A DNA stretch of 64,000 nucleotides from Bacillota bacterium. Lineage in GTDB: Bacteria; Bacillota; Clostridia; Oscillospirales; Ruminococcaceae. Shown here in pieces: positions 40,664 to 50,223 of the stretch; the stretch's first letter is position 1; each line of letters starts with the position of its first letter. The position numbers and the translations under genes are program-made. The DNA is taken from contig JAEWPV010000012.1 of assembly GCA_023460535.1 (NCBI GenBank), positions 18,785 through 82,784 on the forward strand, written 5' to 3'. Below the pieces are notes generated by a model that saw only the letters and a list, made by a program, of their open reading frames with translations, ran no database searches and was not told the origin of the DNA.

Positions 40664-43099
40664 TTGAAATTCGGTCACTTTGATGACGCGGCTAGGGAGT
40701 ATGTAATTAACTCACCCAAAACACCCTATCCGTGGATCAACTATCTTGGCAGTGAAAACTTTTTTTCGCTAATTTCCAACACCGCAGGCGGCTACAGCTT
40801 TTATATGGACGCGCGTTTACGCCGCATCACACGCTACCGCTACAACAATGTGCCGGTAGACATGGGCGGGCGCTACTTCTACGTATATGATAACGGCGAT
40901 TACTGGTCGCCCGGCTGGTCGCCTGTTAAAAAGGAGCTGGAGCACTACGAGTGCCGCCACGGCTTAGGCTATACGGTGATTACCGGTATGCGCGGCGGTG
41001 TGTCGGTTAGTACCACCTTTTTTGTTCCGCTTGGCTTTGCCGGCGAGGTGCAGAAGCTCGTTATTAAGAACGAGTCCCAAGCGCGCAAGAAGCTTAAGCT
41101 ATTTTCTCTTGCCGAATGGTGCTTGTGGGAAGCAAACGACGATATGACCAACTTCCAGCGCAACTTTAACACCGGAGAGGTGGAGATCGAAGGCTCTACC
41201 ATCTACCACAAAACCGAGTACAAAGAGCGCCGCGACCACTATGCGTTTTACACCGTAAACACGCCCATTTCCGGATTTGACAGCGACAGAGAAAGCTTCC
41301 TCGGGCTATACAACGGCTTTGACGCGCCCCAGGCAGTGGCGGCAGGTACACCCAACAACTCGGTGGCGGACGGTTGGTCGCCGATTGCCTCGCATTGCAT
41401 CGAGATTGAGCTTGCCCCCGGCGAGAGCCGCGAGCTTGTGTTTGTACTGGGCTACGTCGAGAATGCGCAGGACGACAAATGGCAGGCCAAGGGTGTAATT
41501 AACAAGAAAAAGGCGCATGGCATGATGGCGCGCTTTGACACGGCAGAGAAGGCGGACGAGGCGTTAAAGGCGCTTGCCGCGCATTGGGACGGCTTGCTTT
41601 CCCAGTACAACGTTTCTTCTCCCGAAGAGAAGCTCGACCGCATGGTGAACATCTGGAACCAGTACCAGTGCATGGTTACCTTTAACCTGTCGCGCAGCGC
41701 ATCCTACTTTGAGTCAGGCATCGGGCGCGGCATGGGCTTCCGCGATTCAAACCAGGATATTCTAGGCTTTGTACATCAGATTCCCGCGCGCGCAAAAGAG
41801 CGTCTGCTTGACCTTGCCGCAACCCAGCTGGAGAACGGCGGCGCCTACCACCAGTATCAGCCCCTTACCAAAAAGGGCAACGACGCCGTTGGAGGAAACT
41901 TTAACGACGACCCGCTGTGGCTTATCCTTGCCTGCGCCGCTTATATTAAGGAGACGGGAGACCTTGACGTACTAAACGTCATGGTGCCGTACGAAAACGA
42001 CGAGAGCAAGGCACAGCCGATGCTCGATCACATCAAGCGCGCGTTCTACCACATCATAGACCGTCGCGGCCCGCACGGGCTGCCGCTGATTGGTCGCGCG
42101 GACTGGAACGACTGCTTAAACCTCAACTGCTTCTCTAGCACACCGGGCGAATCGTTCCAAACCACCACCAGCAAGGACGGCAAGGTGGCGGAGTCGGTGA
42201 TGATCGCCGCGATGTTCTGCTACATCGGTCCCGAATACGCAAAGATGTGCGAGCTGATGGGCAAGCCCGACGAGGCTAGTAAGGCGCGCGAGCATATCGA
42301 TGAAATGAAGCGCATCATCATGGCACACGGCTTTGACGGCGAGTGGTTCCTGCGCGCATACGACGATTGCGGCCGCAAGCTGGGCAGCAAAGAGAACGAG
42401 GAAGGCAAGATATTCATCGAGCCGCAGGGTCTTGCCGTTATGGCAGGGCTGGGTGCCGAGGACGGCAAGGCGGTTACAACGCTGGATTCCGTTAAGAAGT
42501 ACCTCGATACCAAGTACGGGCTGGTGCTCAACAACCCCGCATTTACCCGTTACTACATCGAGTACGGCGAGATCTCCACCTATCCGGCGGGCTACAAGGA
42601 GAACGCGGGCATCTTCTGCCACAACAACGCGTGGATTATCTGTGCCGAGGCGGTGCTTGGGCGCGGCGACCTTGCGTTTGAGTATTACTCCAAGATTGCT
42701 CCTGCCTACACCGAGGAGTATAGTGACATCCACCGCACCGAGCCGTACGTGTACGCGCAGATGATAGCGGGTAAGGACGCAAAACGCCACGGCGAGGCGA
42801 AGAACTCATGGCTCACAGGCACCGCGGCATGGAACTTCGTGGCGGTAAGCCAGTTTATCCTCGGCGTTACCCCCGATTATGACGGATTGAAGATCGACCC
42901 GAGTATCCCCAAGGCATGGGACGGCTTTAAGATTACCCGCAGCTTCCGTGGCTCGGAGTACGATATCGAGGTCAAAAACCCGAATCACGTCAGCAAAGGC
43001 ATTCGGTCCGTTGAAGTAGACGGCAAGCCCATCGAAGGCTGCATCCTGCCCGCCTTCGGCGACGGCGCTACCCACAAGGTCACCGTGGTGATGGGATAG
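40664..43099 (+). CDS. Cellobiose phosphorylase (GH94)
   Basis: Splits cellobiose with phosphate into glucose 1-phosphate and glucose, saving ATP in cellulose-derived sugar use. It has 811 residues. It has an N-terminal beta-sandwich (GHFDDAAREYVINSPKTPYPWINYLG), the (alpha/alpha)6 barrel with GIGRGMGFRDSNQD, and RADWNDCLNL around residues 478-487 containing the proposed catalytic Asp, then TGTAAWNF and GLKIDPSIP. The start is a TTG 8 bases after GGGGG, giving the family N-terminus MKFGHFDD; an ATG at 40658 lies too close to that site. No signal peptide, so it acts in the cytoplasm; a cellobiose transporter is not in the window. Confidence 0.93.
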   Translation: MKFGHFDDAAREYVINSPKTPYPWINYLGSENFFSLISNTAGGYSFYMDARLRRITRYRYNNVPVDMGGRYFYVYDNGDYWSPGWSPVKKELEHYECRHGLGYTVITGMRGGVSVSTTFFVPLGFAGEVQKLVIKNESQARKKLKLFSLAEWCLWEANDDMTNFQRNFNTGEVEIEGSTIYHKTEYKERRDHYAFYTVNTPISGFDSDRESFLGLYNGFDAPQAVAAGTPNNSVADGWSPIASHCIEIELAPGESRELVFVLGYVENAQDDKWQAKGVINKKKAHGMMARFDTAEKADEALKALAAHWDGLLSQYNVSSPEEKLDRMVNIWNQYQCMVTFNLSRSASYFESGIGRGMGFRDSNQDILGFVHQIPARAKERLLDLAATQLENGGAYHQYQPLTKKGNDAVGGNFNDDPLWLILACAAYIKETGDLDVLNVMVPYENDESKAQPMLDHIKRAFYHIIDRRGPHGLPLIGRADWNDCLNLNCFSSTPGESFQTTTSKDGKVAESVMIAAMFCYIGPEYAKMCELMGKPDEASKAREHIDEMKRIIMAHGFDGEWFLRAYDDCGRKLGSKENEEGKIFIEPQGLAVMAGLGAEDGKAVTTLDSVKKYLDTKYGLVLNNPAFTRYYIEYGEISTYPAGYKENAGIFCHNNAWIICAEAVLGRGDLAFEYYSKIAPAYTEEYSDIHRTEPYVYAQMIAGKDAKRHGEAKNSWLTGTAAWNFVAVSQFILGVTPDYDGLKIDPSIPKAWDGFKITRSFRGSEYDIEVKNPNHVSKGIRSVEVDGKPIEGCILPAFGDGATHKVTVVMG

Positions 43100-43121
43100 C
43101 GAAGCATCATCTTCAAATATG

Positions 43122-43163
43122 ACAGGCTTGCTTTGGTTTATCCAAGGCAAGCCTGTTTCTTAT
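43122..43163. terminator. Terminator between GH94 and zinc-ribbon genes
   Basis: ACAGGCTTGCTTTGG / CCAAGGCAAGCCTGT, 15-base stem with one G-T pair and a 5-base loop, followed by TTTCTTATT. It lies between convergent genes. Confidence 0.82.
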
Positions 43164-44149
43164 TCTTGGATGGCTGTAACGATACCGTCATCAAGGTAAA
43201 CATATCTATTGTTACTGTATACCCATTGTTCACTGACTCCATACCTAGTAGTAGTACGGTTGATTTTTTTTGGTTTTCCCCAAGTGGAGTTTTCAACTTC
43301 TTGGGCGGTCATGCCAATTGAAACAGGGCGCTTAGAAGAAGGTATAGATGGAGAATTAGTATTTCTAACATAAATGCACCTTTGTCCATCATCAAGTATT
43401 TCAATTAGTTTTTCGTTATCAAGAAGAAGTTCATAATTTAGCATTGAAACCAGTAATTTGTTGTTTGAGAATTTAACTGTTGTAAGTCGATGTATATCAT
43501 CATTATCGAAGACCCAACAATAATGCCAGCCATCAAACTTAATAACTTTAATTGGATTGTCTTGATCAACCCACTTTCCTTGTATCTTTATCATATATTC
43601 ATTCTTTGTATACTCATCTTCAATATCTTTATAGTCCTTTATTAATTCAAAACCATCTTTCGCTTTTAGAAAATCTCCTTTTAAATAATTGATGGAAGCG
43701 GCATTGTAAATCTCAGAGATTACTTTTTGTCTTAGATCAAGTATTTTATCATTTTCCTTTTCATGAATAAGAAGTAATAAAACCTTCTCGTAGTTTTTTC
43801 TTTCAAACTCGGTTAAGGCGTTACTGTATAAAATTTCAATTTCACATACTTTAACAAAATTATGGGATTCTTTATAAGTTCCTATAGCTTGAAATCCTTT
43901 GAGAGCTTTTTCATATTTTCCGTTATGATAATCGTACACTGATATCTTGTATATAAAATACGGTGTATATATACAGACTAATGTAATTGTAAATACCAAT
44001 AATATAGCAACTAAAAATACTTTTTTTCTCCCTTTGTTCATGAGTTGCAATATTGATTCTTTTGATGGGGATATATGTACTGGTTCACCACATTGGTAAC
44101 AGTATTTGCTATTTCGTTTTACTCGGTTATTACATTTATTACAAGTCAT
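43160..44149 (-). CDS. AT-rich zinc-ribbon membrane protein
   Basis: Protein of 329 residues. An N-terminal zinc ribbon (C3, C6, C17, C20) is cytoplasmic, followed by one membrane segment (about 43-68), then an extracellular region with a TPR-like helical part (KALKGFQAIGTYKESHNFVKVCEIEILYSNALTEFERKNYEKVLLLL) and a C-terminal beta-rich region ending RYGVSEQWVYSNNRYVYLDDGIVTAIQE, which resembles short C-terminal segments of lipoproteins. Base composition is clearly more AT-rich than flanking genes, hinting at transfer. GGTGGG precedes the ATG. Function unknown. Confidence 0.8.
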   Translation of the reverse strand: MTCNKCNNRVKRNSKYCYQCGEPVHISPSKESILQLMNKGRKKVFLVAILLVFTITLVCIYTPYFIYKISVYDYHNGKYEKALKGFQAIGTYKESHNFVKVCEIEILYSNALTEFERKNYEKVLLLLIHEKENDKILDLRQKVISEIYNAASINYLKGDFLKAKDGFELIKDYKDIEDEYTKNEYMIKIQGKWVDQDNPIKVIKFDGWHYCWVFDNDDIHRLTTVKFSNNKLLVSMLNYELLLDNEKLIEILDDGQRCIYVRNTNSPSIPSSKRPVSIGMTAQEVENSTWGKPKKINRTTTRYGVSEQWVYSNNRYVYLDDGIVTAIQE

Positions 44150-44205
44150 TTATAACCCACCTTAAGAAAAAGCTTTTCAACAATAGCCCATTTAGGGATA
44201 CCAAT

Positions 44206-44234
44206 ATATTACACCAAATTATATTATGTGTCAA
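44206..44234 (-). promoter_or_regulatory. Promoter for zinc-ribbon protein gene
   Basis: On the minus strand, TTGACA (44234-44229), 17-base spacer, TAATAT (44211-44206), about 60 bases before the start. Confidence 0.72.
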
Positions 44235-44360
44235 TTTATACATAAGATTGTAGAATAAGAATATGCCGCTAATATAAAATCCCTTCCAAGTTGTATAGAT
44301 ACAAAATGAAAGGGAAAAAACACTGGTTGTTATATTTTAACGTAGATAAAGAATTGAGGG

Positions 44361-45104
44361 TTATTCCTCCGCGAAATCGTCCTCGTTCTCCCAGTTGTGC
44401 CAGACGTTTTGCACGTCGTCGTTGTCGTTCATCAGCTCAAGCATACGGTTCATCTTTGCGGCAATTGCGGCATCCTCAATGCGGGAGCCCGTCTGCGGCA
44501 GATATTCCACCTCTGCGGAAAGGGGAGAATACTTCTTTGCCTCCAACGCCTCGCGCACCGTGCGCAGGTCGTTTGGCTCGGTGTAGACCTCCACAACATC
44601 CTCCTCAAACGAAAGATCGGTGGCGCCTGCGTCCATGGCATCCTCCATTACCTTATCCTCGTCAAGTCCCTCAGCCTCAAGCACGATAACGCCCTTTTGC
44701 GAGAACATAAACGACACGCAGCCGACGGTGCCGAGGTTTCCGCCGTACTTGTCAAAGTAGTGGCGCAGGTCACCCGCGGTGCGGTTGCGGTTTTCAGTCA
44801 GTGTCTCTACGATTACGGCGACGCCGCAGGGACCGTATCCCTCGTAAAAGATGCTCTCGTACTCGTTTTTGTCGTCGCCACCCACCGCTTTCTTTATCAC
44901 GCGGTCGATGTTGTCGTTGGGCACGTTGTTCGATTTTGCCTTGGCAATCAGATCGCGCAGCTTACCGTTTATCGAAGGGTCTGCGCCGCCCTCTCGTACC
45001 GCCACGGCAATCTCTCTGCCGATTTTGGTGAATATCTTCGCCTTTTGCGCGTCGGATTTCTCTTTTCTGCGCTTAATGTTGTTCCATTTGGAATGTCCCG
45101 ACAT
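44361..45104 (-). CDS. yebC: YebC/PmpR family protein
   Basis: Member of a widespread family annotated as transcriptional regulators and recently linked to ribosome stalling relief at proline-rich stretches. It has 247 residues. MSGHSKWNNIKRRKEKSDAQK and FTKIGREIAVAVREGGADP are diagnostic, and the three-domain layout and length are normal. The ATG at 45104 follows TTTGGAGG by 7 bases; the longer frame is not coding. It sits alone between an AT-rich gene and lipoprotein genes. Confidence 0.95.
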   Translation of the reverse strand: MSGHSKWNNIKRRKEKSDAQKAKIFTKIGREIAVAVREGGADPSINGKLRDLIAKAKSNNVPNDNIDRVIKKAVGGDDKNEYESIFYEGYGPCGVAVIVETLTENRNRTAGDLRHYFDKYGGNLGTVGCVSFMFSQKGVIVLEAEGLDEDKVMEDAMDAGATDLSFEEDVVEVYTEPNDLRTVREALEAKKYSPLSAEVEYLPQTGSRIEDAAIAAKMNRMLELMNDNDDVQNVWHNWENEDDFAEE

Positions 45105-45197
45105 TCTAAAACCTCCAAAAAGTAAGCCTGCCACAAAGCCCAAGCAAAGCGGTGCACACACCGCCACAGGTGGCATGCGAAAGACCGAATATACCCT

Positions 45198-45226
45198 ATT
45201 TTATCACAACAACCCTGCCCGCACAA
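45198..45226 (-). promoter_or_regulatory. Promoter for yebC
   Basis: On the minus strand, TTGTGC (45226-45221), 17-base spacer, TAAAAT (45203-45198). Confidence 0.55.
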
Positions 45227-45346
45227 TAGTGCGAATCATTTATCGGGTTTGGTAAGGGCAAAAGCGAAGGAGTAAAAAATTATGTCTTCCTTCCTGCAGT
45301 AAAACGAACGGCTTTGCACACAAAATATATAGTTCGATATAAATGT

Positions 45347-45375
45347 TTGATTTTGGTTATAGAATGCGTTATAAT
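45347..45375 (+). promoter_or_regulatory. Promoter for the large lipoprotein gene
   Basis: TTGATT (45347-45352), 17-base spacer, TATAAT (45370-45375), about 90 bases before the start. Confidence 0.68.
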
Positions 45376-45465
45376 AGGTAAAAACACCGCATTCTTATGC
45401 CGAATATGGCTGTATAGGCCATGAACATATTAATGTTACGCTGATTTACGAAAGGGCGGAATGGT

Positions 45466-48174
45466 ATGAAACGGTTCTCTTCGCGCACCTGTATTTTATT
45501 GTTAACAACACTGGTCTGCGTGGCTGTGTTCGCGCTTGCGGGCTGTAACAGGGGAGAAGTTCCCACCACACTGCCCGTGTCTTCCGTTGCGCCATCCTCC
45601 GAGCCGGAGTCCTCCGAGCCGGAGAGCTCTTCGTCGGAGGAGCCGTCCTCTTCGGAAGAAAGCTCGTCAACACCCGTCAGCTCATCAAAGCCTGCATCTT
45701 CCACCGGTGGCTCGGGCGGTACGGGTACGACTAATACTTCCACCTCCGGCAAGGTGTATTCCACCGCCGCTACCAGCTCCAAGAAAGAGACCTTCCGCTC
45801 GGTAAAGATAACCGCAAGCGGGGTATCGCTAAGCAATAAAACAGTTACCGGCGACCTTGTAATCGATAAGGGTGTAGGCAACGGCGAAGTTACGCTGCAA
45901 AATGTTACGGTGGGAGGCACCATCTATGTTTACGGCGGCGGCGAGAACTCGATATACCTGGACAGCGTTACCGCAAAAACACTGGTAAGCGCGAGCACGG
46001 TTTCGCTTCCGCGTATTGTCGCCAAGGGCGCAACCGTCATAGATAAGACACAGATACGCTACGACACCCTGCTCGAGCACAACCGGCTCAATGCGACCGC
46101 AACCGGCTTTACCTCAATTGAGACGGTAAACACACCGCAGTCCCTTACGGTGTTAAAGCTGACAGATATTTCGATGAACACGGTTACGCTCAACTACGAT
46201 ACCAAACTGTATCTAAAGGGCTCCTCCAGCATCGGCAGCGTAATTGCCAATAAGCCCTCCTACATCGAGGGTGGCGACAAGGTCGGGCTGTTGTTCTGCT
46301 ACAGCAATAAGGTCAGCATCGATACCGCACCCGCGCACATCGCGGACGGTTCAAAAACCTACCAGCCCACGATTAAGGATGAGATTAGCTCGAACCCCGG
46401 CACCCTTACACCGCTCACCGCTCCAAGCATCACACTTAGCGGCGACGAGATTAGATGGAGCGCGGTTTCCGGCGCATCTAACGGTTATGAGGTAAGGGTA
46501 AATCGTTCCGGTTCCACCGTATACGTGTATAAGACGCTTTCATCCAGCACCAGAGTAGTCGACATTGCGCAGCTGCTGAATGAAAACGCAGCACCCACCG
46601 GTACCTATCAGGTGCGGGTAAGCGCTCGTGCGACATCCTCCCGGGATACCTCTGCGTACAGCAATACAATCAGTGTACCCTGGACTTCATCCTACCCGGA
46701 GCTTTCCCTGACAGGCTTGACGCTTAACGGTACGACCGATATAGCAAAGTATGTCGCGTCGTGGACGTCTGCGGGTGCCACAAAGGGCTACAACGTAACC
46801 GTTGCCACCAACGCGTCGTTCTCCAATAAAAAGTATGAAACCAACCTTACTGCCGGCGCGGCAACCTCACTGGATTTGCGCGCGGCGATGGGCGCAAACT
46901 TTGTGCCAATTGTTCCTACGGCACCCTATCATATCCGCATTACCGCTAAGTCTGCATTTGAGCAGCTTTCCGTGGTCGGGGAGTTCACCGTCACAAGGGC
47001 ACCCACACCGACAAACATTGCCTATGACGGTACGACCCAAAAACTTACGTGGGTCGCGATGACCACGCTAAACAAGTACCGTGTAACCATCGGTAACTCC
47101 ACCTATACCATAGATACGAACCAGTTTGACCTATCATCATTTGCCGCCGGTTCCTACAGTGCGGCGGTCGTTACTGTGGGAACCACAGGTAGAATGGTGA
47201 ACTCACTTCCAACCACTTGGACATTTACAAAAACAGCTCCGGCAACGCCGACGTTATCAGAACCCTCAAACGTTACCCTTTCCCGCCCCACACTAAATAA
47301 TGTATTGAATCTAAGCTTTACTCCGGCTTCTGGAGTAACAGGTATTACCCATAAAGCTACGCTTTACAAAGACGGCGAAGCGGTAAGCGATGCTACGAAT
47401 GTTCTCTTAACAGAAACTACTTATAACTTTACGATAACCGCGGGCGGCAGTTACACCGTAACGGTTACCGCGCATGCGGATGGATATGCAGACGCATCCG
47501 CATCATCCGGCTCGTGTGCGGTTACAGCCGACGACCTGCGGTTTGCACAGGGCAGAGGAACCGAAGATACCCCATACCTGATCAGCAATGCAACAGAGTT
47601 TCACAACATCGCAAATGTAACAGGCGTGGGACAGTTCTACGAGCAAACCCAAGCGTTAAACATCAATGCTACCCAACGCATCACCGGAACGTTTGCGGGT
47701 CACTATGACGGCAAGGGCTTTGAAATAACAGTAACGATTTCAACGACTGATACCGACAATGTCGGACTGTTCTCAGAAATCGGCTCGGGCGCATCAGTCA
47801 AAAACATTACAATCTCTGCCGCATCCTCCGTTGTTGGCAGAACCAACGTCGGTATGATTGCGGGCATAAACAACGGTTTGATTGATAACTGCGATGTGAC
47901 AAACGCCGCTTCTGCCGTCACCGGCACAAGCTATGTCGGCGGCATCTGCGGTCTGAATACCGGCACAATTAACGGCTGCACCTACAGCGGATTATTGAAG
48001 CAAACAGGGGAACCTGTTTCAATAACCGTTGAAAATGCGACTGCCGGCTTTGGCTTAATCTGCGGTGTAAATACCAGCGCAGTTCAAACGACCGAAGCGA
48101 TAACTGATACGAGTAGCAACTCAATCGCGGATGCAACATATCAAGATATAGGAATGGTTGGTGCTAATCCGTAA
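45466..48174 (+). CDS. Large multidomain lipoprotein, paralog of the next gene
   Basis: Surface lipoprotein of 902 residues. Signal peptide with lipobox LAGC (Cys27), then a Ser/Glu/Pro-rich linker (about 40-80, encoded in part by a 15-base tandem repeat near 45596), a beta-rich domain (about 105-310) starting SSKKETFRSVKITASGVSLSNKTVTGDL, three to four fibronectin-like modules (LTAPSITLSGDEIRWSAVSGASNGYEVRV and similar), and C-terminal GLUG-like repeats (NVGLFSEIGSGASVKNITI, VGMIAGINNGLIDNC, VGGICGLNTGTINGC). GGGCGG precedes the ATG. It likely binds a surface polymer or displays adhesive modules; the role is unknown. Confidence 0.85.
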   Translation: MKRFSSRTCILLLTTLVCVAVFALAGCNRGEVPTTLPVSSVAPSSEPESSEPESSSSEEPSSSEESSSTPVSSSKPASSTGGSGGTGTTNTSTSGKVYSTAATSSKKETFRSVKITASGVSLSNKTVTGDLVIDKGVGNGEVTLQNVTVGGTIYVYGGGENSIYLDSVTAKTLVSASTVSLPRIVAKGATVIDKTQIRYDTLLEHNRLNATATGFTSIETVNTPQSLTVLKLTDISMNTVTLNYDTKLYLKGSSSIGSVIANKPSYIEGGDKVGLLFCYSNKVSIDTAPAHIADGSKTYQPTIKDEISSNPGTLTPLTAPSITLSGDEIRWSAVSGASNGYEVRVNRSGSTVYVYKTLSSSTRVVDIAQLLNENAAPTGTYQVRVSARATSSRDTSAYSNTISVPWTSSYPELSLTGLTLNGTTDIAKYVASWTSAGATKGYNVTVATNASFSNKKYETNLTAGAATSLDLRAAMGANFVPIVPTAPYHIRITAKSAFEQLSVVGEFTVTRAPTPTNIAYDGTTQKLTWVAMTTLNKYRVTIGNSTYTIDTNQFDLSSFAAGSYSAAVVTVGTTGRMVNSLPTTWTFTKTAPATPTLSEPSNVTLSRPTLNNVLNLSFTPASGVTGITHKATLYKDGEAVSDATNVLLTETTYNFTITAGGSYTVTVTAHADGYADASASSGSCAVTADDLRFAQGRGTEDTPYLISNATEFHNIANVTGVGQFYEQTQALNINATQRITGTFAGHYDGKGFEITVTISTTDTDNVGLFSEIGSGASVKNITISAASSVVGRTNVGMIAGINNGLIDNCDVTNAASAVTGTSYVGGICGLNTGTINGCTYSGLLKQTGEPVSITVENATAGFGLICGVNTSAVQTTEAITDTSSNSIADATYQDIGMVGANP

Positions 48175-48291
48175 CCCCTCCAGTACCCTGACGCAGTAAA
48201 TCAACCAAGTCTTTAAGACATTTGTAGAATCCAATAGACTGTTTGTGTGCTGAACGTCTATTATTTTCACACCACGCCGCAAAAATAATTG

Positions 48292-48320
48292 TTGCCATCG
48301 TTGCAAACCAACTGTATAAT
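48292..48320 (+). promoter_or_regulatory. Promoter for the second lipoprotein
   Basis: TTGCCA (48292-48297), 17-base spacer, TATAAT (48315-48320). A hairpin AATGCGCAA / TTGCGCATT (48341-48380) lies in the leader. Confidence 0.65.
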
Positions 48321-48465
48321 ATAACCAAGTGCATGATTATAATGCGCAAGCTCCGCTGTTATTGGCAGGGTTTGCGCATTTGTCCCTTATAATCTTACAG
48401 TGCGGTGCACAAGCCGGGGTGTTGCCCTGCTGCAAACCATACGCGACAGAAAGGCGGACAAAACG

Positions 48466-49434
48466 ATGAGGACAAGCGCAATCAATTCGCTGCTAGGCAT
48501 AACAGCTGTTATGGGGCTGCTGCTGCTTTCCGGCTGCACCATCGCCGAGAAGGCACCCGAACACTATCTCACCGAGGAATACTATGCTGCCCCGGTGCTA
48601 GCCACCGTCGCCCAGCCTGCAGACGATGCCGCCGTATTGCCGATGTCGTTTAATCGCACCTCCGCAGAGCCGGTAAAGCCCGCCAAGGGCAAGCCGCCCA
48701 AGCCCGTACATATCGATACCGCAGCGATTGCGGCGCAGGCCGCTGCCGCTGCCTCAGCAGCATCCTCCCAAGCGGCTTCTTCCGAGCCGGCAGCTCCCGA
48801 TAAAATCTACGACAAGACCGTTACCGACGACAAAAAGGAAACGTTTCATAATGTTGAGGTGTCGGCTTCTGATGTTATACTAGAGAACAAATATATTACG
48901 GGCGACCTGACGGTTACCCGCGATGCCAGCTACTCCCTAACCCTGATTAACTGCAAGATAGAAGGGGAGCTGATTGTGAACTCCCCATACCTGTATGAGC
49001 TAGAGCTGGAAGACTGCATGATTCGAACGCTGCGGCTGGCTGCCGGTGATTATATTGACGTGGCACTTGAGGGCAGATCCTTGATTGAGGAAACCATACT
49101 ACTGTCAGGAACCAAGGCGTCCCTGTACGCCTACAACATTGAACACAGCTATTCCGGCTATAAGAATATTTCCCTGGCAAAGAGTGCAAAGCTCATCGAA
49201 CTTATTCTATACGGCGTATCCTGCCAAACCCTTACGGTTAGCTCCGAGAGCACGGTCTCCCTGGCAGACAGCAACCCGTCCTATGTAGAGGCGTTTAATG
49301 CCAACGCTCCCGTTACCGTAGAAGGAGCCGCGCGCATCACAAAATGCTATGTTCGCTCAGACGGGGTTAAGCTGTACGGCGAGCCTAAGGAGCTTATCTA
49401 CGATAAGGCAAAGTATACCGTAGAGCTGCTGTAA
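48466..49434 (+). CDS. Lipoprotein paralogous to the preceding gene
   Basis: Surface lipoprotein of 322 residues with lipobox LSGC (Cys24) and an Ala-rich linker (about 85-110). From residue 121 it shares a domain with the upstream lipoprotein: DDKKETFHNVEVSASDVILENKYITGDLTV matches that protein near residue 106, and both later contain a PSY-[IV]-E motif. The domain looks like successive short beta strands, suggesting a beta-helix or stacked sheet. AAAGGCGG precedes the ATG at 48466; the upstream frame is not a signal peptide. A strong terminator follows. Function unknown. Confidence 0.83.
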   Translation: MRTSAINSLLGITAVMGLLLLSGCTIAEKAPEHYLTEEYYAAPVLATVAQPADDAAVLPMSFNRTSAEPVKPAKGKPPKPVHIDTAAIAAQAAAAASAASSQAASSEPAAPDKIYDKTVTDDKKETFHNVEVSASDVILENKYITGDLTVTRDASYSLTLINCKIEGELIVNSPYLYELELEDCMIRTLRLAAGDYIDVALEGRSLIEETILLSGTKASLYAYNIEHSYSGYKNISLAKSAKLIELILYGVSCQTLTVSSESTVSLADSNPSYVEAFNANAPVTVEGAARITKCYVRSDGVKLYGEPKELIYDKAKYTVELL

Positions 49435-49449
49435 TCCATATATGCGTCA

Positions 49450-49480
49450 AAAAGCCCGACCGTTTGGTCGGGCTTTTGCT
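49450..49480. terminator. Intrinsic terminator after lipoprotein pair
   Basis: 12-base perfect stem AAAAGCCCGACC / GGTCGGGCTTTT with a GTTT loop; T-rich in both directions, between convergent genes. Confidence 0.9.
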
Positions 49481-49505
49481 TGCCATTACGCTAAGTTATG
49501 TAAAA

Positions 49506-50105
49506 CTAACGCCGGGTTTGTTTCACTTCTTTTATAAACAGATAGGTGCAATACACCCCGCACATCAACAAAATCAAGTCTTCATACGCGTGAAATAGAA
49601 TTGACTTTACCCCCGTCAAGCCCCATACCGCCAAAAGCGCCAGCAGCAGCTTGTTTTTCTTTTGGTATCCGGAATAAACCGCAATACTAAGGCTCACAAC
49701 GGGGCAGGGCATAATATGGGTTACCATTCTCGGAAACACGTTACCCAAAAGCAAAGAAACCACGGGATAAAGCACAAACAGCAGCAGTAAAATGGCTTGC
49801 CAGATACCGGGCCTATTTAGCCTATCTTCACGGTTATTAATGCTCTCGAAGATAAATAGACCTCCGCAGCACAGATATAGGGGCAATGCGAAGAACTTTT
49901 GGATGCTCTGCGTACCAAACGCGCCAAAGAACACAAAGCCAATGTATAAGTTGGCTACCCCCAAGGCGAGCTTTGCGCTCCATTTCACCACACCGGTGTA
50001 AGAAAGCGTAAGCGCCACAGCAAGCACAGCCAGCAAGATTACCTGCGCCGATATGGTTTGGGTATTATATGTGCCTATTACAGCCCAAAATGCCTGTGCA
50101 TCCAA
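49506..50105 (-). CDS. DUF6064-like membrane protein
   Basis: Integral membrane protein of 199 residues with six or seven hydrophobic segments. The opening FWAVIGTYNTQTISAQVILLAVLAVAL and the middle LFIFESI...HIMPCPVVSLSIAVY match the DUF6064 family as I recall it; function unknown. The start is a TTG about 9 bases after GGGGGG; no ATG in frame lies near. It is downstream of an alpha/beta hydrolase gene on the same strand, with 118 bases between. Confidence 0.7.
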   Translation of the reverse strand: MDAQAFWAVIGTYNTQTISAQVILLAVLAVALTLSYTGVVKWSAKLALGVANLYIGFVFFGAFGTQSIQKFFALPLYLCCGGLFIFESINNREDRLNRPGIWQAILLLLFVLYPVVSLLLGNVFPRMVTHIMPCPVVSLSIAVYSGYQKKNKLLLALLAVWGLTGVKSILFHAYEDLILLMCGVYCTYLFIKEVKQTRR

Positions 50106-50223
50106 TTCAAAAATCCCCCCTATGGTTACATTCCCGTGAAAAAATGAATCCTAAAATATCGTACCATATTCCGGATAGTATTGATATACATATGCCTACC
50201 AGTACCGCAACATATCGCAAAAG

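Larger units (their letters stand above)
45105..45465. other. Divergent intergenic region with two promoters
   Basis: A 361-base gap holding one promoter for each flanking gene (45198-45226 minus; 45347-45375 plus). Nothing else recognisable was seen. Confidence 0.6.

Noticed and set aside
42116..42790. 224-codon minus-strand frame inside the GH94 gene
   Set aside because: The GH94 frame is full length with all motifs; the opposing frame is a composition effect of GC-rich codons.
48164..48349. Possible transposase remnant on the minus strand between the lipoproteins
   Set aside because: The 61-codon frame gave no convincing transposase motif, and the region contains a good promoter for the second lipoprotein.
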